From contig CM066317.1 of NCBI GenBank assembly GCA_033807775.1, forward strand, positions 38,567,870-38,631,869: 64,000 bases of DNA, given 5' to 3'. Of the stretch, positions 33,372 to 43,105 are shown one piece after another. The translations under genes and the position numbers were made by a program. The stretch is from Saussurea involucrata (lineage: Eukaryota; Streptophyta; Magnoliopsida; Asterales; Asteraceae). The notes under the pieces were generated by a model that saw nothing but the letters and a program-made list of their open reading frames with translations, was not told the DNA's origin and did no database searches. Positions within the stretch are counted from its first letter, which is position 1, and each line of letters starts with the position of its first letter.

Positions 33372-34529
33372 TTAAACATTCATGTTCAACATGCCAAGCT
33401 TGGATACTAAGAAATTAAAGTGTTTTTCATCCAAAGCTTTTGTGAAAAGGTCGGCAAGTTGAAATTCCGTTGTAACAAAGTATAGTTCAATTGTTCCTTT
33501 TTCAACGTGATCTTTTATGAAATGATACCTGATGTCGATATGTTTTGTCTTGGTGTGTTGGACAGGATTAGAAGATATGGCAATGACGCTTTTACTGTCA
33601 CAGTAGATGGGGAGCTTCTCATATTTGAACCCATAGTCTATGAGTTGGGTCTTCATCCACAGTACTTGTGAACAGCAGCTGGCCGCGGCTACATATTCTG
33701 CCTACGCAGTTGATGTTGAAACACAATTCTGCTTCTTGGATGACTAGCTCACGAGCTTGTCTCCCAAAAACTATACATGCCCCGATGTGCTCTTTCTGTC
33801 TAGCATGCTTCCTCCATGATCCGCGTCTAAGTATACGGTGAGTTCGTATCCGGTTCCCTTGGGATACCACAGTCCGAGATACGGTGTGCCCTTCAAATAG
33901 CGAAAGATTCTCTTAACAGCGTCGAGGTGTGATTCCTTAGGTTTGGCCTGAAATCTTGCACACAGACAAGTTGCAAACATTAGTGACCCTATCGTTCCTC
34001 TATAATTCTTAACATCGACATCATTACCATCAGGATCTAGACCGATCTTAGATCCTGGAGCCATCGGCGTACCAATTGATGTACAGTTTTCCATCTTGAA
34101 TTTCTTCAAGATATCAAACACGTACTTCGATTGATAGATGAAGATACATGTCGAGAATTGTTTGACTTGTAATCCGAGAAAGAAATTAACCTCTCCCATC
34201 ATACTCATTTGAAACTTGGTCATCATAATGCTAGAAAACCATGTACATAGTCCAGGGTTAGTCGAACCAAAAATAATATCATCAACGTAAATTTGTACTA
34301 AAAGAATTTCACCTTCCTCGCGCAGAGTAAAGAGAGTTGTGTCAATTTTACCTTTTGCAAAGCCGAAACCTAGTAGAAAGGTAGATAAGACTTCTTACCA
34401 GACACGTGGGGCTTGTTTGAGACCATAGAGGGCTTTGTCAAGGATGTACCCGTAATCTGGTTTATCTTTGTCCACAAAGCCTTCTGTTTGAGACACGTAC
34501 ACTTCCTCCTTCAGAACACCGTTCAAAAC
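33372..34529 (-). pseudogene. Copia pol remnant of C2: reverse transcriptase end and RNase H
   Basis: The plus-strand end (34227-34529) holds RT homology with YVDD and LYGLKQAPR in a broken frame. 33771-34226 is open and runs from the RT end into DADHGGSMLDRKSTSG of RNase H. It lacks the YLTASRPDIM segment present in the intact copy, an in-frame loss of about ten residues. After a stop and a frame change, 33372-33656 is open again, with CDSKSVIAI, QLADLFTKAL and the natural stop at 33372. The 5' part is lost at 34529, where plus-strand gag DNA begins. Confidence 0.88.
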
Positions 34530-34618
34530 TTATTATCCTCCTTTGGTACTCGAACAAAAGCTCGTAGACCTTGAAAGCAAGATCAAAAGCAAAATTGAGG
34601 AAGTCAGGAATGATGATC
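34530..34618 (+). pseudogene. Copia gag fragment C3, left piece
   Basis: Plus-strand translation matches the C1 gag stretch QKLVDLESKIK...EEVRNDD. It stops at the target duplication TGATC (34614-34618) of the inserted gag-only element and resumes at 38171. Confidence 0.8.
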
Positions 34619-35693
34619 TGTTGGGTCATCAAGATTTGAAGATGACCTCATCATCTCCTTTTATACTTTGAAAAACATTTTATACTTAGAGAAATTTTGG
34701 ATGCATGGTTCTTTGTAATGGCTTGTACAAGATAGCAAATGTTTGGTGAAGTCAAAGATCAACCAAAGTCAAGATTAAAGATTCTCTCATTGTGGAAGTG
34801 AAAGATCCTTTCTCAACACATACAAGTCATTGTCCACCGATGGTGTTCTCACACATCGGTGGGCACATCTCCACCGAAATTACTCTCTGTTTCGGCCAAA
34901 GAATCCCACCGATGGAAGTCCAATTTCGGTGGGATCTCAAAGAAGTCTCAAAGATGTTTTTCCTCCAAAGATGATGTCACATATCCCAAAGATGATGTCA
35001 CATATCTCAAAGATGTGTCACATATCACAAGGCTATCATCGGTGGGATCTCAAAGAAGTTTCAAAGATGCTTTCTCCAAAGATGTGTCACATATCCCAAG
35101 CTTCCTTCGTTGGTGCAATCTTTAGAAGACAAATTGAGAAGAGATTTTCTACATGGATAAAGTGACATTTTGTCTTATTATCCATTTCCATGCAAAGCTC
35201 TTTTCTCATGCATGGGCTCTTCTGACTGTACCTTGTGAAAGGTGACAAGGACTTCACAACTCTCCAGAAGTCAACATCCTCAGCAAGTGTGAAGATGACA
35301 TGTGTCCCAAGCATTCAATGCTTACACACTCCTTGTCACTATAAAAGGAAGACCTCTCCATGCAGAAACTACACACATCTTGAGAGACTTGAAGATTACT
35401 GTGTGATCTTGATATTCTACGCAAACTGGAAGATTGCTTTAAATGCAAGAATTTCCAGTTTGCTTGAAAAACTTTATAGCTATGTTCTAAGTGTTCTTAG
35501 TTATTTTGTTAGTATACTTTGTGTAAGATTGTTAGAATAGTTTATCTGTTCTTTTCCGCAACAATCTTAAGTTTTCTATGTGTAATTCTTGTTGAAAGAT
35601 TTTCAATAATAGAATTAAAATTGTGAAAATTTTGAGTATTGTATTCAACCCCCCCCCTTCTACAATACTTGTTATAGCCATCTGGGACTAACA
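34619..35693 (+). repeat. 5' LTR of the gag-only element (1075 bp)
   Basis: Contains direct repeats of TCAAAGATG, CACATATCCCAAAGATG and a CACCGATGG/CATCGGTGGG motif (34830-35100), a TATA box TATAAAAG (35340-35347) and a run of nine C near 35649. The 3' end of the LTR matches 37708-38170 nearly base for base. Confidence 0.93.
35340..35347 (+). promoter_or_regulatory. TATA box in the LTR of the gag-only element
   Basis: TATAAAAG inside the LTR, 350 bases before its end. A transcript would start near 35370 and cover the repeat region and gag. The same box is kept in the 3' LTR near 37807. Confidence 0.6.
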
Positions 35694-35695
35694 AG

Positions 35696-35707
35696 TGGTA
35701 TCAGAGC
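35696..35707 (+). promoter_or_regulatory. Primer-binding site
   Basis: TGGTATCAGAGC two bases after the 5' LTR end at 35693. Confidence 0.95.
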
Positions 35708-35738
35708 GGAAAGTTTAATTCCATAAACTTGATCTGCG

Positions 35739-37100
35739 ATGGCTGCCTCCTCTTCCTCTACTGTTGAAAACTCTTTTCAAAATAACTTTTCTGAAAATGG
35801 CTCCATTTCAAAACCTCCTAAGTTCAATGCTAACAACTTCTCTTTGTGGAAAAGCCGCATGATGCTGTTCATGGAAGGAGTGGATACTAGATATCCAACC
35901 ATTCTCCAAGAGGGACCCTTTATCCCCAGAGTTTGGGCTCGCTATGAAACGCAGAGGCCTGGTAAAGAAACCATGGAAAAAGATAATTCTGATGATTCGT
36001 CCGATGAAGAAAAATCTGCTGCTACTGGTCGTTACATTCTTAAAAATCCTAAGAAATACACTGATGAGGAAAAACGGCTTGTGTCTCTTGATTCTAAAGT
36101 TAGAACTATCATTGCTCTCTCTCTTCCTGATGAAGTGTACCACTCTCTGGTAAATCTCTCTACTGCCAAAGAGATGTGGTCCACTCTGTGTCTTTTGTAC
36201 GAAGGTACAAATGAAGTTAAAAAGAGCAGAAAGATTGCTCTTGTTAGAAATTATGAACTCTTTGCTTTTGAAAAAGGAGAATCTCTTCCTAGCTTCTATA
36301 ATCGCTTCAACTCTCTTTTAAATGATCTTAAGTTGTTGGGCGGAGTCTATGATAATGAGGAAGTCTTGTGCAAGTTCATGGATTGTCTTCCAGATTTTTG
36401 GGAAAATATATGTACTTGCATCAAAACTACCAAGGACCTTGAGTTCATGCCCTTGACTGTTCTTTATGGAACTCTTTTCAACTATGAGCAGACGAAACTG
36501 CATAAGTTTATAAAGAACTCTTCTCTAGCTCTCCTAAGTGACTCTTCCAAAAAGACTAAGTGTTTTCCAAAAATCACCTACCCATCTGACTCTGACCATA
36601 ATAGTCAAGAAGATCCCAATGATCATTCAGAAGCATATCTTAGTGATGCTAAGGATGAATGTGAGGAAACTTCAGCTGATAATTTATCTGATGAAATGGC
36701 CATGTTGGATGGGTACTCTAAATCCAAATCTCATCTCCGTTCTGTAAAATCTAAGTTTGGTAGAAAATCCTCCTCTTCTCTCTCCAAACATTCTTCCTTG
36801 GACAAATCTAATGAGGAATGTTTTAACTATGGTAAAAAGGGTCATTTTGCTTCTGAGTGCAGAAGTAAACTTCTTGAAGGACCCAAAACTTCTTCCTCGG
36901 GCCGATTTTCCTCAAAATCGGAAAGATCCAAACATGATTCCTCCAATCTCTCCTCTTCTGCTCATTCTGACCGGGCTGAAAGGTACAAGGAAAAATACAA
37001 GAGAGAAAAGGAAAGAAATGACAGACTTGTCAGAAATGCAAAGGGTCTGCCTGCTAAAACTCATGATTTGGCAGATGAACCCACATCTGAAAGCGAATGA
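35739..37100 (+). CDS. Copia gag of the deleted element, 453 residues, damaged knuckle
   Basis: The ATG is 31 bases after the primer-binding site. Domains: an N-terminal segment (KFNANNFSLWKSRM), a UBN2 gag core (residues about 20-250), an acidic serine-rich stretch, and a zinc knuckle CFNYGKKGHFASEC at 36819-36860 in which the second cysteine is tyrosine, so zinc binding should be lost. A basic tail (RYKEKYKREKERNDR) follows. The stop at 37100 results from a frame change: homologous gag continues in another frame (about 37095-37285) and later debris includes CYFCGDTSLVAKDC and a KWVP end at about 37690. Probably a recently inactivated gag. Confidence 0.8.
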   Translation: MAASSSSTVENSFQNNFSENGSISKPPKFNANNFSLWKSRMMLFMEGVDTRYPTILQEGPFIPRVWARYETQRPGKETMEKDNSDDSSDEEKSAATGRYILKNPKKYTDEEKRLVSLDSKVRTIIALSLPDEVYHSLVNLSTAKEMWSTLCLLYEGTNEVKKSRKIALVRNYELFAFEKGESLPSFYNRFNSLLNDLKLLGGVYDNEEVLCKFMDCLPDFWENICTCIKTTKDLEFMPLTVLYGTLFNYEQTKLHKFIKNSSLALLSDSSKKTKCFPKITYPSDSDHNSQEDPNDHSEAYLSDAKDECEETSADNLSDEMAMLDGYSKSKSHLRSVKSKFGRKSSSSLSKHSSLDKSNEECFNYGKKGHFASECRSKLLEGPKTSSSGRFSSKSERSKHDSSNLSSSAHSDRAERYKEKYKREKERNDRLVRNAKGLPAKTHDLADEPTSESE

Positions 37101-37706
37101 CACCTCAAAAGTCTGTTTCATGGCCAAGAAAAATAACATGGATGATTCAGAAGGCCACACCTCCTCAACTGCTCGTGTATCAGCTAAGTGTCTCCCCGCC
37201 TCATCACAGGTACATCCATTTCTATCTCTCTCTGATGCTGAAAAGATTGAAGCATTTAATTCCTTATCTATTGTCTTTAGATGATGCATCCTTCTCTTCC
37301 AACTCATGCAAAATATTTTCTATCTCTGAAAAAGGAAAGTATCTGGGTGCCAATTTTTTTTAAAAAGAAATCCTTCACTTTTTCTAAAAATACCTACGTG
37401 TCTTCTTCCACCGATTCTATTCACAGTTCTGTGTATCTCAAAATGTCCTTTTCAAAGGAAAAGTTTTTGGTCCTCCCAAAATTTGAAAAATGTATTTTAG
37501 GTGTTGCACCCCAAATCTTTGTGTCCTCATCAAATTCTTGAGGACATTTTTTAAAAGCAAAAATAAAGAAAAATATCACAATTCTAAAAAGATCCTTCTT
37601 TATAGAAAATGTTATTTCTGTGGTGATACTTCTCTTGTTGCCAAAGATTGTCCAATTCTTTTCCGTCTAACCCAAAAGGACCCACCTTCCAAATGGGTAC
37701 CTAGAA
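37101..37706 (+). pseudogene. C-terminal gag debris up to the deletion point
   Basis: Frameshifted continuation of gag. It holds a second cysteine motif, CYFCGDTSLVAKDC (about 37608-37650), in which the expected histidine is leucine. It ends in SKWVP at about 37690, the point where protease normally begins. The 3' LTR sequence then starts abruptly in mid-LTR. Confidence 0.75.
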
Positions 37707-38170
37707 AGGTGACAAGGACTTCACAACTCTCCAGAAGTCAACATCCTCAACAAGTGTGAAGATGACATGTGTCCCAAGCATTCAATGCTTACACACTCCT
37801 TGTCACTATAAAAGGAAGACCTCTCCATGCAGAAACTACACACATCTTGAGAGACTTGAAGATTACTGTGTGCTCTTGATATTCTACGCAAACTGGAAGA
37901 TTTCTCTAAGTGCAAGAATTTCCAGTTTGCTTGAAAAACTTTATAGCTTTGTTCTAAGTGTTCTTAGTTATTTTGTTAGTATACTTTGTGTAATATTGTT
38001 AGAATAGTTTATCTGTTCTTTTCCGCAACAGTCTTAAGTTTTCTATGTGTAATTCTCGTTGAAAGATTTTCAATAATAGAATTAAAATTGTGAAAATTTT
38101 GAGTATTGTATTCAACCCCCCCCCCCCCCCCCCCTTCTACAATACTTGTTATAGCCATCTGGGACTAACA
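37707..38170 (+). repeat. Truncated 3' LTR of the gag-only element
   Basis: Matches the last 456 bases of the 5' LTR from AAAGGTGACAAGG onward with few differences. The C run near 38118 is about 19 bases against nine in the 5' LTR. It ends GGGACTAACA before the target duplication. Confidence 0.93.
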
Positions 38171-38775
38171 TGATCAACTTGATTTTGACATTGAAAAGGA
38201 AGTTATGTTTACAGCTATTTCAAATGGATTAAAAGAAATGAAAGCTAAACATAAAGAAATGTCTGTAGAGAAATTTTTAAAAGAAAAACATTCTTCAGAG
38301 TCAAATGTTTTTTCATGTAAAGCATTTATGGGAAATTCTATCTTTAGGAGCATGACAGTTGATGACCAAGATGATCTTGAATCTTGGGATTTAAAAAGTC
38401 AATTTGATAAAGCTTTTCCTGCGAAATATATCCCTACAGAAGAAGATAAAGCATTTCGAAAAGAACAAAATGAATTTCTCTATCCTAAGTCTTATGGTAT
38501 CTTTCATACTTCATTGGAAAGTCAGTCTGATTGTTATAATGAGAATCCTCGTGATGTGAAGGGTAAGGAAGTAAAAGAAACAACTGTTCAATTTGATTTT
38601 GACTTTAGTGCCAAACTTCCAGATCACTCTAACTTCTTAATCAAAGAAGAGAAACCTGAGAAGACTATCTTCAAAGGGGAATCTTCAAAATCAGTTGAAA
38701 AAATTTATGTTAATGATTCCAAATCCAAATCTAAACAATCATCTCAGAAAAAGAAATATTCAAAGAAGTGACTAT
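38171..38775 (+). pseudogene. Copia gag fragment C3, right piece
   Basis: The open frame 38205-38771 matches the C1 gag region (13300-13980 on the other strand) closely, for example EVMFT-ISNGLKEMKAK and YIPTE-DK. The stop that C1 has at 13937 is not present here. The match ends near 38750, where an unrelated join to a minus-strand LTR follows. N-terminal gag and everything after the lysine-rich stretch are missing. Confidence 0.85.
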
Positions 38776-38793
38776 CATTTTCGACATACAAAT

Positions 38794-39083
38794 CTCTGAT
38801 ACCAATTGAGAGTGATTCAAGTAACAATGATTAACACAAATTGAACTAGATTGAGAAGAGAATTGTATAAAATATGTATTTAGCTCTATTTCTCTCTCAT
38901 TGAGTTCATCCCTCTTTCACACACACACACTCTGATGAATGACCTGTAATTGTGCTCTCTCGTGTACTCGCTCACAATTCCCTTACAATACCCTATTTAT
39001 ATGCTTTGACCATCACTAACATGTACCTTGACTTTTACTATTGTTGACTAATTGTAATTATCCTAAATCTTGAATACATTATG
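38794..39083 (-). repeat. Partial copia LTR of the C1/C2 family with its primer-binding site
   Basis: CTCTGATACCAATT (inverted primer-binding site, 38794-38807) is followed by LTR sequence matching 17045-17347. The first 44 or so bases of the LTR and the last few are missing. It carries a short AC run. At 39084 another LTR begins. Confidence 0.85.
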
Positions 39084-39283
39084 TGTGATCCCAGAACAAG
39101 TAATCAATCCATGAAAACAATCAGATAGCCATCCATATATTCTTCAATGATAATCAACAAGTACACAAGATGAGAATGTAGAGAGAAAGTGCACTATGTG
39201 TACTAGTGTGTGTAAGAATGGATGACCTAATGTCAATCTAGAGGAAAATTACATTATATAGTTTGTAACTTAGCAATTACACA
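39084..39283 (-). repeat. Copia LTR fragment, probably the 3' LTR of C4, split by the intact copia element
   Basis: It starts TGTGATCCCAGAACAAG, the same terminus as the LTR at 17001, but differs after that. It is cut at 39283 by the intact copia element. The minus-strand C4 remnant on the far side (from 52439) begins with TAACA and an inverted polypurine tract, just what the other end of such an LTR should look like. The pairing is inferred. Confidence 0.6.
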
Positions 39284-39771
39284 TGTTAGATCTGAAGTTT
39301 TGTCAATAAACCAAGTGTTGAAGATCTGATAAGAAGGTTCAGAAGTTCTGAGAAGAAGAGTCAGAAGTTCTGAGAAGAAGAGTCAGAGATCTGAGAAAGA
39401 GAAGTCAGAAGTTCTGAGAAGCGTGATCAGAAGAATGTTCAGAAGTTCTGAACTACCTGTTCAGAACTTATGACTAGTTTCGTTATTTAGTAATGTGTAA
39501 ACTAATTAGGACACGTGTTATGTTCTTATTAGTCTTTCTTATTTGTACTGTAGCTTTAAGATGTTTGTTGCAGTATAAATAGAGTGGTTAGCACTACGTT
39601 GCTAACTAATTGATTTTCCCATATTACTTGTATTCATTCCTTGTAATCTTTGAGGTGATCTCTCTCTTAGATCTGTAATTCTGTGCATCATTGAATACAA
39701 TTGGGCTTGATCATACAAATTCTCAATTACTTCTTTCTATATTGATTGTAAGAATAGATCCTGCACTTTCA
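39284..39771 (+). repeat. 5' LTR of the intact copia element (488 bp)
   Basis: TGTTAGATC to CTTTCA. It contains five to six copies of a TCAGAAGTTCTGAG motif between 39340 and 39470 and a TATA box TATAAATA (39574-39581). Confidence 0.92.
39574..39581 (+). promoter_or_regulatory. TATA box of the intact copia LTR
   Basis: TATAAATA in the R/U5-proximal half of the LTR. Transcription of the genomic RNA would begin near 39605, leaving about 165 bases of LTR in the RNA leader. Confidence 0.65.
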
Positions 39772-39773
39772 AT

Positions 39774-39785
39774 TGGTATCAGAGC
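39774..39785 (+). promoter_or_regulatory. Primer-binding site of the intact copia element
   Basis: TGGTATCAGAGC two bases after the LTR end. Confidence 0.95.
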
Positions 39786-39979
39786 CAATCAACAAACAAA
39801 TTCGTTCAAGATTGTGATTGCGAAGATCGATTGATCAATTTCTTGAAGATTTCTTGATTCATTCAAAATTCGATTCCGCTGCTAGGGCTAGTTCTTGAAT
39901 TCTTAGCAATTCTTGAATTACCTGCTACTTTTCGATCAAGAAAATCGAATTTGTCTTTCTGTTGAATTTTCTTACAATC

Positions 39980-42900
39980 ATGTCTTCTAAAGAATATCTA
40001 GCCATGGGATCCGAAACCAAACCGCCTGTTCTTATACCAGAAGAGTATCAGCAATGGAAAACTCGTATGATCCAATTCCTTGACAACATCGATGAAAATC
40101 TTATGATTTCTATACGAGAAGGTCCAATCGAAGTATATATCGATGTCGCCGCAACCCCTGCTACAGAGACAACTCCAGAAATTCCAGCGACCAGAGTAAA
40201 GAAGAATTATTCCCAATACACTGCTGAACAGAAAAATAGGCATGCTATTGACAAAAGAGCAATTACTTTGATGACTTTGGCTGTCCCGAATGAGGTTCTT
40301 AACAGGATTGACAGTGGATCATCAGCTAAAGAAATGTGGGACGAATTGGAAAGGCAAATGTTAGGAACTGTGAGATCTATTCAGGCAAAGTTAAATCAAA
40401 GCATAAATGCTTATGAAAGGTTCAAAGCAAAAGAGTCAGAAAGTTTGACACAGACATACAGTAAATTTTGCACTATTCTAAATGACTTGAGAAGAAATGG
40501 ACTGAAGAAAACAAAATCAGAAATAAATTACAAATTTCTGAACAGTCTAAATTCAGAATGGTCATCATTTGCCATAAGTCTGCAAATGAACAAGGATATG
40601 TGTGAAGAAGACTTAAATGATTTGTTCTGTGTTCTTAATCAACATGAAGACTCTGTCAAGTTAGTTGTGGAAGAAAAGAAAAATGTTGCTGATCAGTTAG
40701 CGTTCTTATCAAAGTCCAAAGCAATCAAAGCACCCAAAAAGACTGCATATCTATCAGAAATACCGAGTCTGGAGGAATCTGACAAAGAAGAAGGATCAGA
40801 AGATGATGAAGATATCAAGATAATGGCTGAAAAGCTAGCTTTGCTGACAAATACTTTCAACAAAAGGTATGGGAAGGGCAGATTTCAAGGAAATTATAAG
40901 AGAGCTGGAAGTTCAGATTATAAGAAGAAAGATGACAGAGAAGAAAATAAGATTGAAAAGAGAATAGAGAGAAGTGAAGAAAACAAGGAAGAGAAGGAAG
41001 AGAGAAAAGAAAAGAATTTGTGTTTCAAGTGTGGAAAATCTGGCCATTATGCCAAGGATTGCAGAGTTAAGGTTGTGAAAGATTATGAATACTACACGAA
41101 GAAGGCTCAGCTTGCAAAGAAGAGAGATGACGAGAGTGCGCTATTGGCTGAACAGGAGAATTGGCTGTACTACACTTCTGATGAAGATGATCATATCAAC
41201 TTTCCACAGATGCGAAGCTATATGGCAAAAATGAGGAATGAGGATGATTCTGATTTTGAAGATGCTGATTCTGAGTCATCTGCTGAGGTACATTCTTCAC
41301 TTGAATTAGAGTTAATGACACAGATTGGTGAAATGAAAACTGAATTTGCTAACCTAAGAAAACAGATAAAAGGAGAAAGAACTTTGGTTAACAAATTCAG
41401 AATTGAAAAAGAAGTAATAAACGAACAATATGAAGAATCTGAGGCTGAGAAACAGAAAGTTAAAGATGAAAATTCTGAATTGATGAAAAGGCTTTCTGAA
41501 CTAAAAGTTGAGTTTTCAAAAATAAAGGATGAAAAAGGTGATTTACAAATAAAATTTGATATGTTATTTGAAGAAAGAAAGAATTTATACTCCAAAATCA
41601 AAGAATTGGAAGATTTGAATTTGAAAAGAGGTCAAACTCAGCAAACATTAAATCTTTTATTAAGCAATGTTAAAGATACAAGATTTTACAATCCAAAGAA
41701 GGGATTGGGATTGGAAGAAAATGTCATTTTAAAAAGAGCTCCAATACTTCAAGTTTCTAAGCCAAAAATCCCAGAAATTGTTGAAGTTTTCATAAGACCT
41801 GCTAGTTCTATAACAAGTTCTGACAATTTGCAAAGACCAAACTCTAAAAAGTCAGATGAGACAATTTCTGAGTCTAAAACAGAAAAGTCAGTTGGTTCAG
41901 AAGAAAAGGTTAAGAAAGAAGTTTCTAAACCAACAGATGAAAAGCCAAGATACAATGATACTAAATTCAAGTATGATTCCTTAAATGTCAGCTACAAAAA
42001 TAAACAACCAAGTTTTTCATATCATGACATTGAGAGCATATTTGATACAAGTAAAAATTCTGAAACAGTCAATCAGAAGTCTGAAACTTCTAGTCAGGAT
42101 TCTGAACTTTGTAGTCAGAATTCTGAGTCTAAAGATCAGACATCTGAGTCTGTAAATCAGAACTCTGACTCAGGTAGTCAGAAGTCTGATTCAACTGGAT
42201 TTTCTGAAACAAAATCAGATGAATTTTTGCAACTTGAAAAGAGATTTAATCTTGTGAGTCAAGAACTTGAGGATTTAAGGAAAACTTATGATGAACTTGA
42301 AAATGATTTCTGTGAGGTGGATATTAAACTTGAAGAAGCTTTGAAAGAAAAGAATATTTTTATTCAGAAAATAACAGAGCTTGAAAAACTGAAGACTGAG
42401 TATGATCTTTTTAAAATTAATGCTTCAAGAGAAAATGATAAATTCTTTAATGAATCAAGTACATATGAAAAAGGTGAATCATCTAATTCTTCTAACAAAA
42501 AGAACTTGAATTTTTCAGAAAAAGAAGAAAGCAAAAGGAAAGATGATCTTGCAAAGTTGAACGATCTGAAAAGGGAACTTGAGAAGCTTAGAATGAAATC
42601 TACTTCTGAACTAAACGCTAGAAATTCTTGTAATAAGGGCAATTGTACTCTGAACAGTATAAATAAAAATGAAATGATCTATGTTTCAGATTTATTGTCA
42701 CTTGCAAAGAAAAATCTTGTTTGTGTTAGATGTAAAAATGATTCATTCCAATATTCTCACAAATGTCAAGTCAAAATAACTTCTGTTTCATACATAAGAA
42801 AAGATATTCAGAAAGTTTCTGTTTCTCAAAATACAGAAAAGAAGAAAATTTTTGTTCCTCAGACTCAGAAGAAAGAAAAGATAAAAGAAAAGAAAGTTGA

Positions 42901-43105
42901 AAACATAGCAAAACCAAAAGTTACAACTCTCAAAAAGAATTTGAACAAACTTGTAAGCAGAAAATGTTCTGACTTCATAAAAGTTCAAGGAAAGTGGTGT
43001 TTGAAGAAAGATTTTGAGTGGAGAGTAAAAGGTACTGATGTTAAATCCAATGACAAAGCTAACAAAGATGGACCCATTCCAAAATGGGTACCTAAACCTA
43101 ACTGA
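39980..43105 (+). CDS. gag: Copia gag polyprotein with long coiled-coil tail
   Basis: I choose the ATG at 39980 (MSSKEYLAMGSE). The frame is open a little further upstream but without an earlier ATG. About 1041 residues. Domains: UBN2-type gag core (residues about 10-230, with EYQQWKTRM), an acidic stretch, lysine-rich charged DNA/RNA-binding region, CCHC knuckle CFKCGKSGHYAKDC (41021-41062), coiled coil (about 41300-41640), a Ser/Gln/Asn-rich zone of SQ-x-SE repeats (42055-42200), a second coiled coil (42230-42600), and a second cysteine motif CVRCKNDSF...HKC (about 42721-42770). It ends KWVPKPN. It would form the cytoplasmic particle. The frame is fully open, unlike all other gags here. Confidence 0.93.
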   Translation: MSSKEYLAMGSETKPPVLIPEEYQQWKTRMIQFLDNIDENLMISIREGPIEVYIDVAATPATETTPEIPATRVKKNYSQYTAEQKNRHAIDKRAITLMTLAVPNEVLNRIDSGSSAKEMWDELERQMLGTVRSIQAKLNQSINAYERFKAKESESLTQTYSKFCTILNDLRRNGLKKTKSEINYKFLNSLNSEWSSFAISLQMNKDMCEEDLNDLFCVLNQHEDSVKLVVEEKKNVADQLAFLSKSKAIKAPKKTAYLSEIPSLEESDKEEGSEDDEDIKIMAEKLALLTNTFNKRYGKGRFQGNYKRAGSSDYKKKDDREENKIEKRIERSEENKEEKEERKEKNLCFKCGKSGHYAKDCRVKVVKDYEYYTKKAQLAKKRDDESALLAEQENWLYYTSDEDDHINFPQMRSYMAKMRNEDDSDFEDADSESSAEVHSSLELELMTQIGEMKTEFANLRKQIKGERTLVNKFRIEKEVINEQYEESEAEKQKVKDENSELMKRLSELKVEFSKIKDEKGDLQIKFDMLFEERKNLYSKIKELEDLNLKRGQTQQTLNLLLSNVKDTRFYNPKKGLGLEENVILKRAPILQVSKPKIPEIVEVFIRPASSITSSDNLQRPNSKKSDETISESKTEKSVGSEEKVKKEVSKPTDEKPRYNDTKFKYDSLNVSYKNKQPSFSYHDIESIFDTSKNSETVNQKSETSSQDSELCSQNSESKDQTSESVNQNSDSGSQKSDSTGFSETKSDEFLQLEKRFNLVSQELEDLRKTYDELENDFCEVDIKLEEALKEKNIFIQKITELEKLKTEYDLFKINASRENDKFFNESSTYEKGESSNSSNKKNLNFSEKEESKRKDDLAKLNDLKRELEKLRMKSTSELNARNSCNKGNCTLNSINKNEMIYVSDLLSLAKKNLVCVRCKNDSFQYSHKCQVKITSVSYIRKDIQKVSVSQNTEKKKIFVPQTQKKEKIKEKKVENIAKPKVTTLKKNLNKLVSRKCSDFIKVQGKWCLKKDFEWRVKGTDVKSNDKANKDGPIPKWVPKPN

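Larger units (their letters stand above)
28375..34529 (-). mobile_element. Ty1/copia unit C2, minus strand (pol end and 3' region)
   Basis: In minus-strand order: the end of pol (34529-33372), a spacer with purine tracts, TTATCGCAA hairpin arrays, an internal promoter, a 1.9 kb predicted intron, a decayed coiled-coil gene (30457-29002) and a protease stub. After the LARD it continues at 19370-17355 to the polypurine tract and shared LTR. The 5' part is missing: plus-strand gag C3 begins at 34530. Confidence 0.75.
34619..38170 (+). mobile_element. Internally deleted gag-only Ty1/copia element, plus strand
   Basis: The 5' LTR (34619-35693) begins TGTTGGGTC and ends GGGACTAACA; the 3' LTR end is at 38170. 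The perfect 5 bp target duplication TGATC flanks both sides (34614-34618, 38171-38175). A primer-binding site follows the 5' LTR. The interior is gag only. All of pol and the first 620 or so bases of the 3' LTR are missing, with the break at about 37706. Confidence 0.93.
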
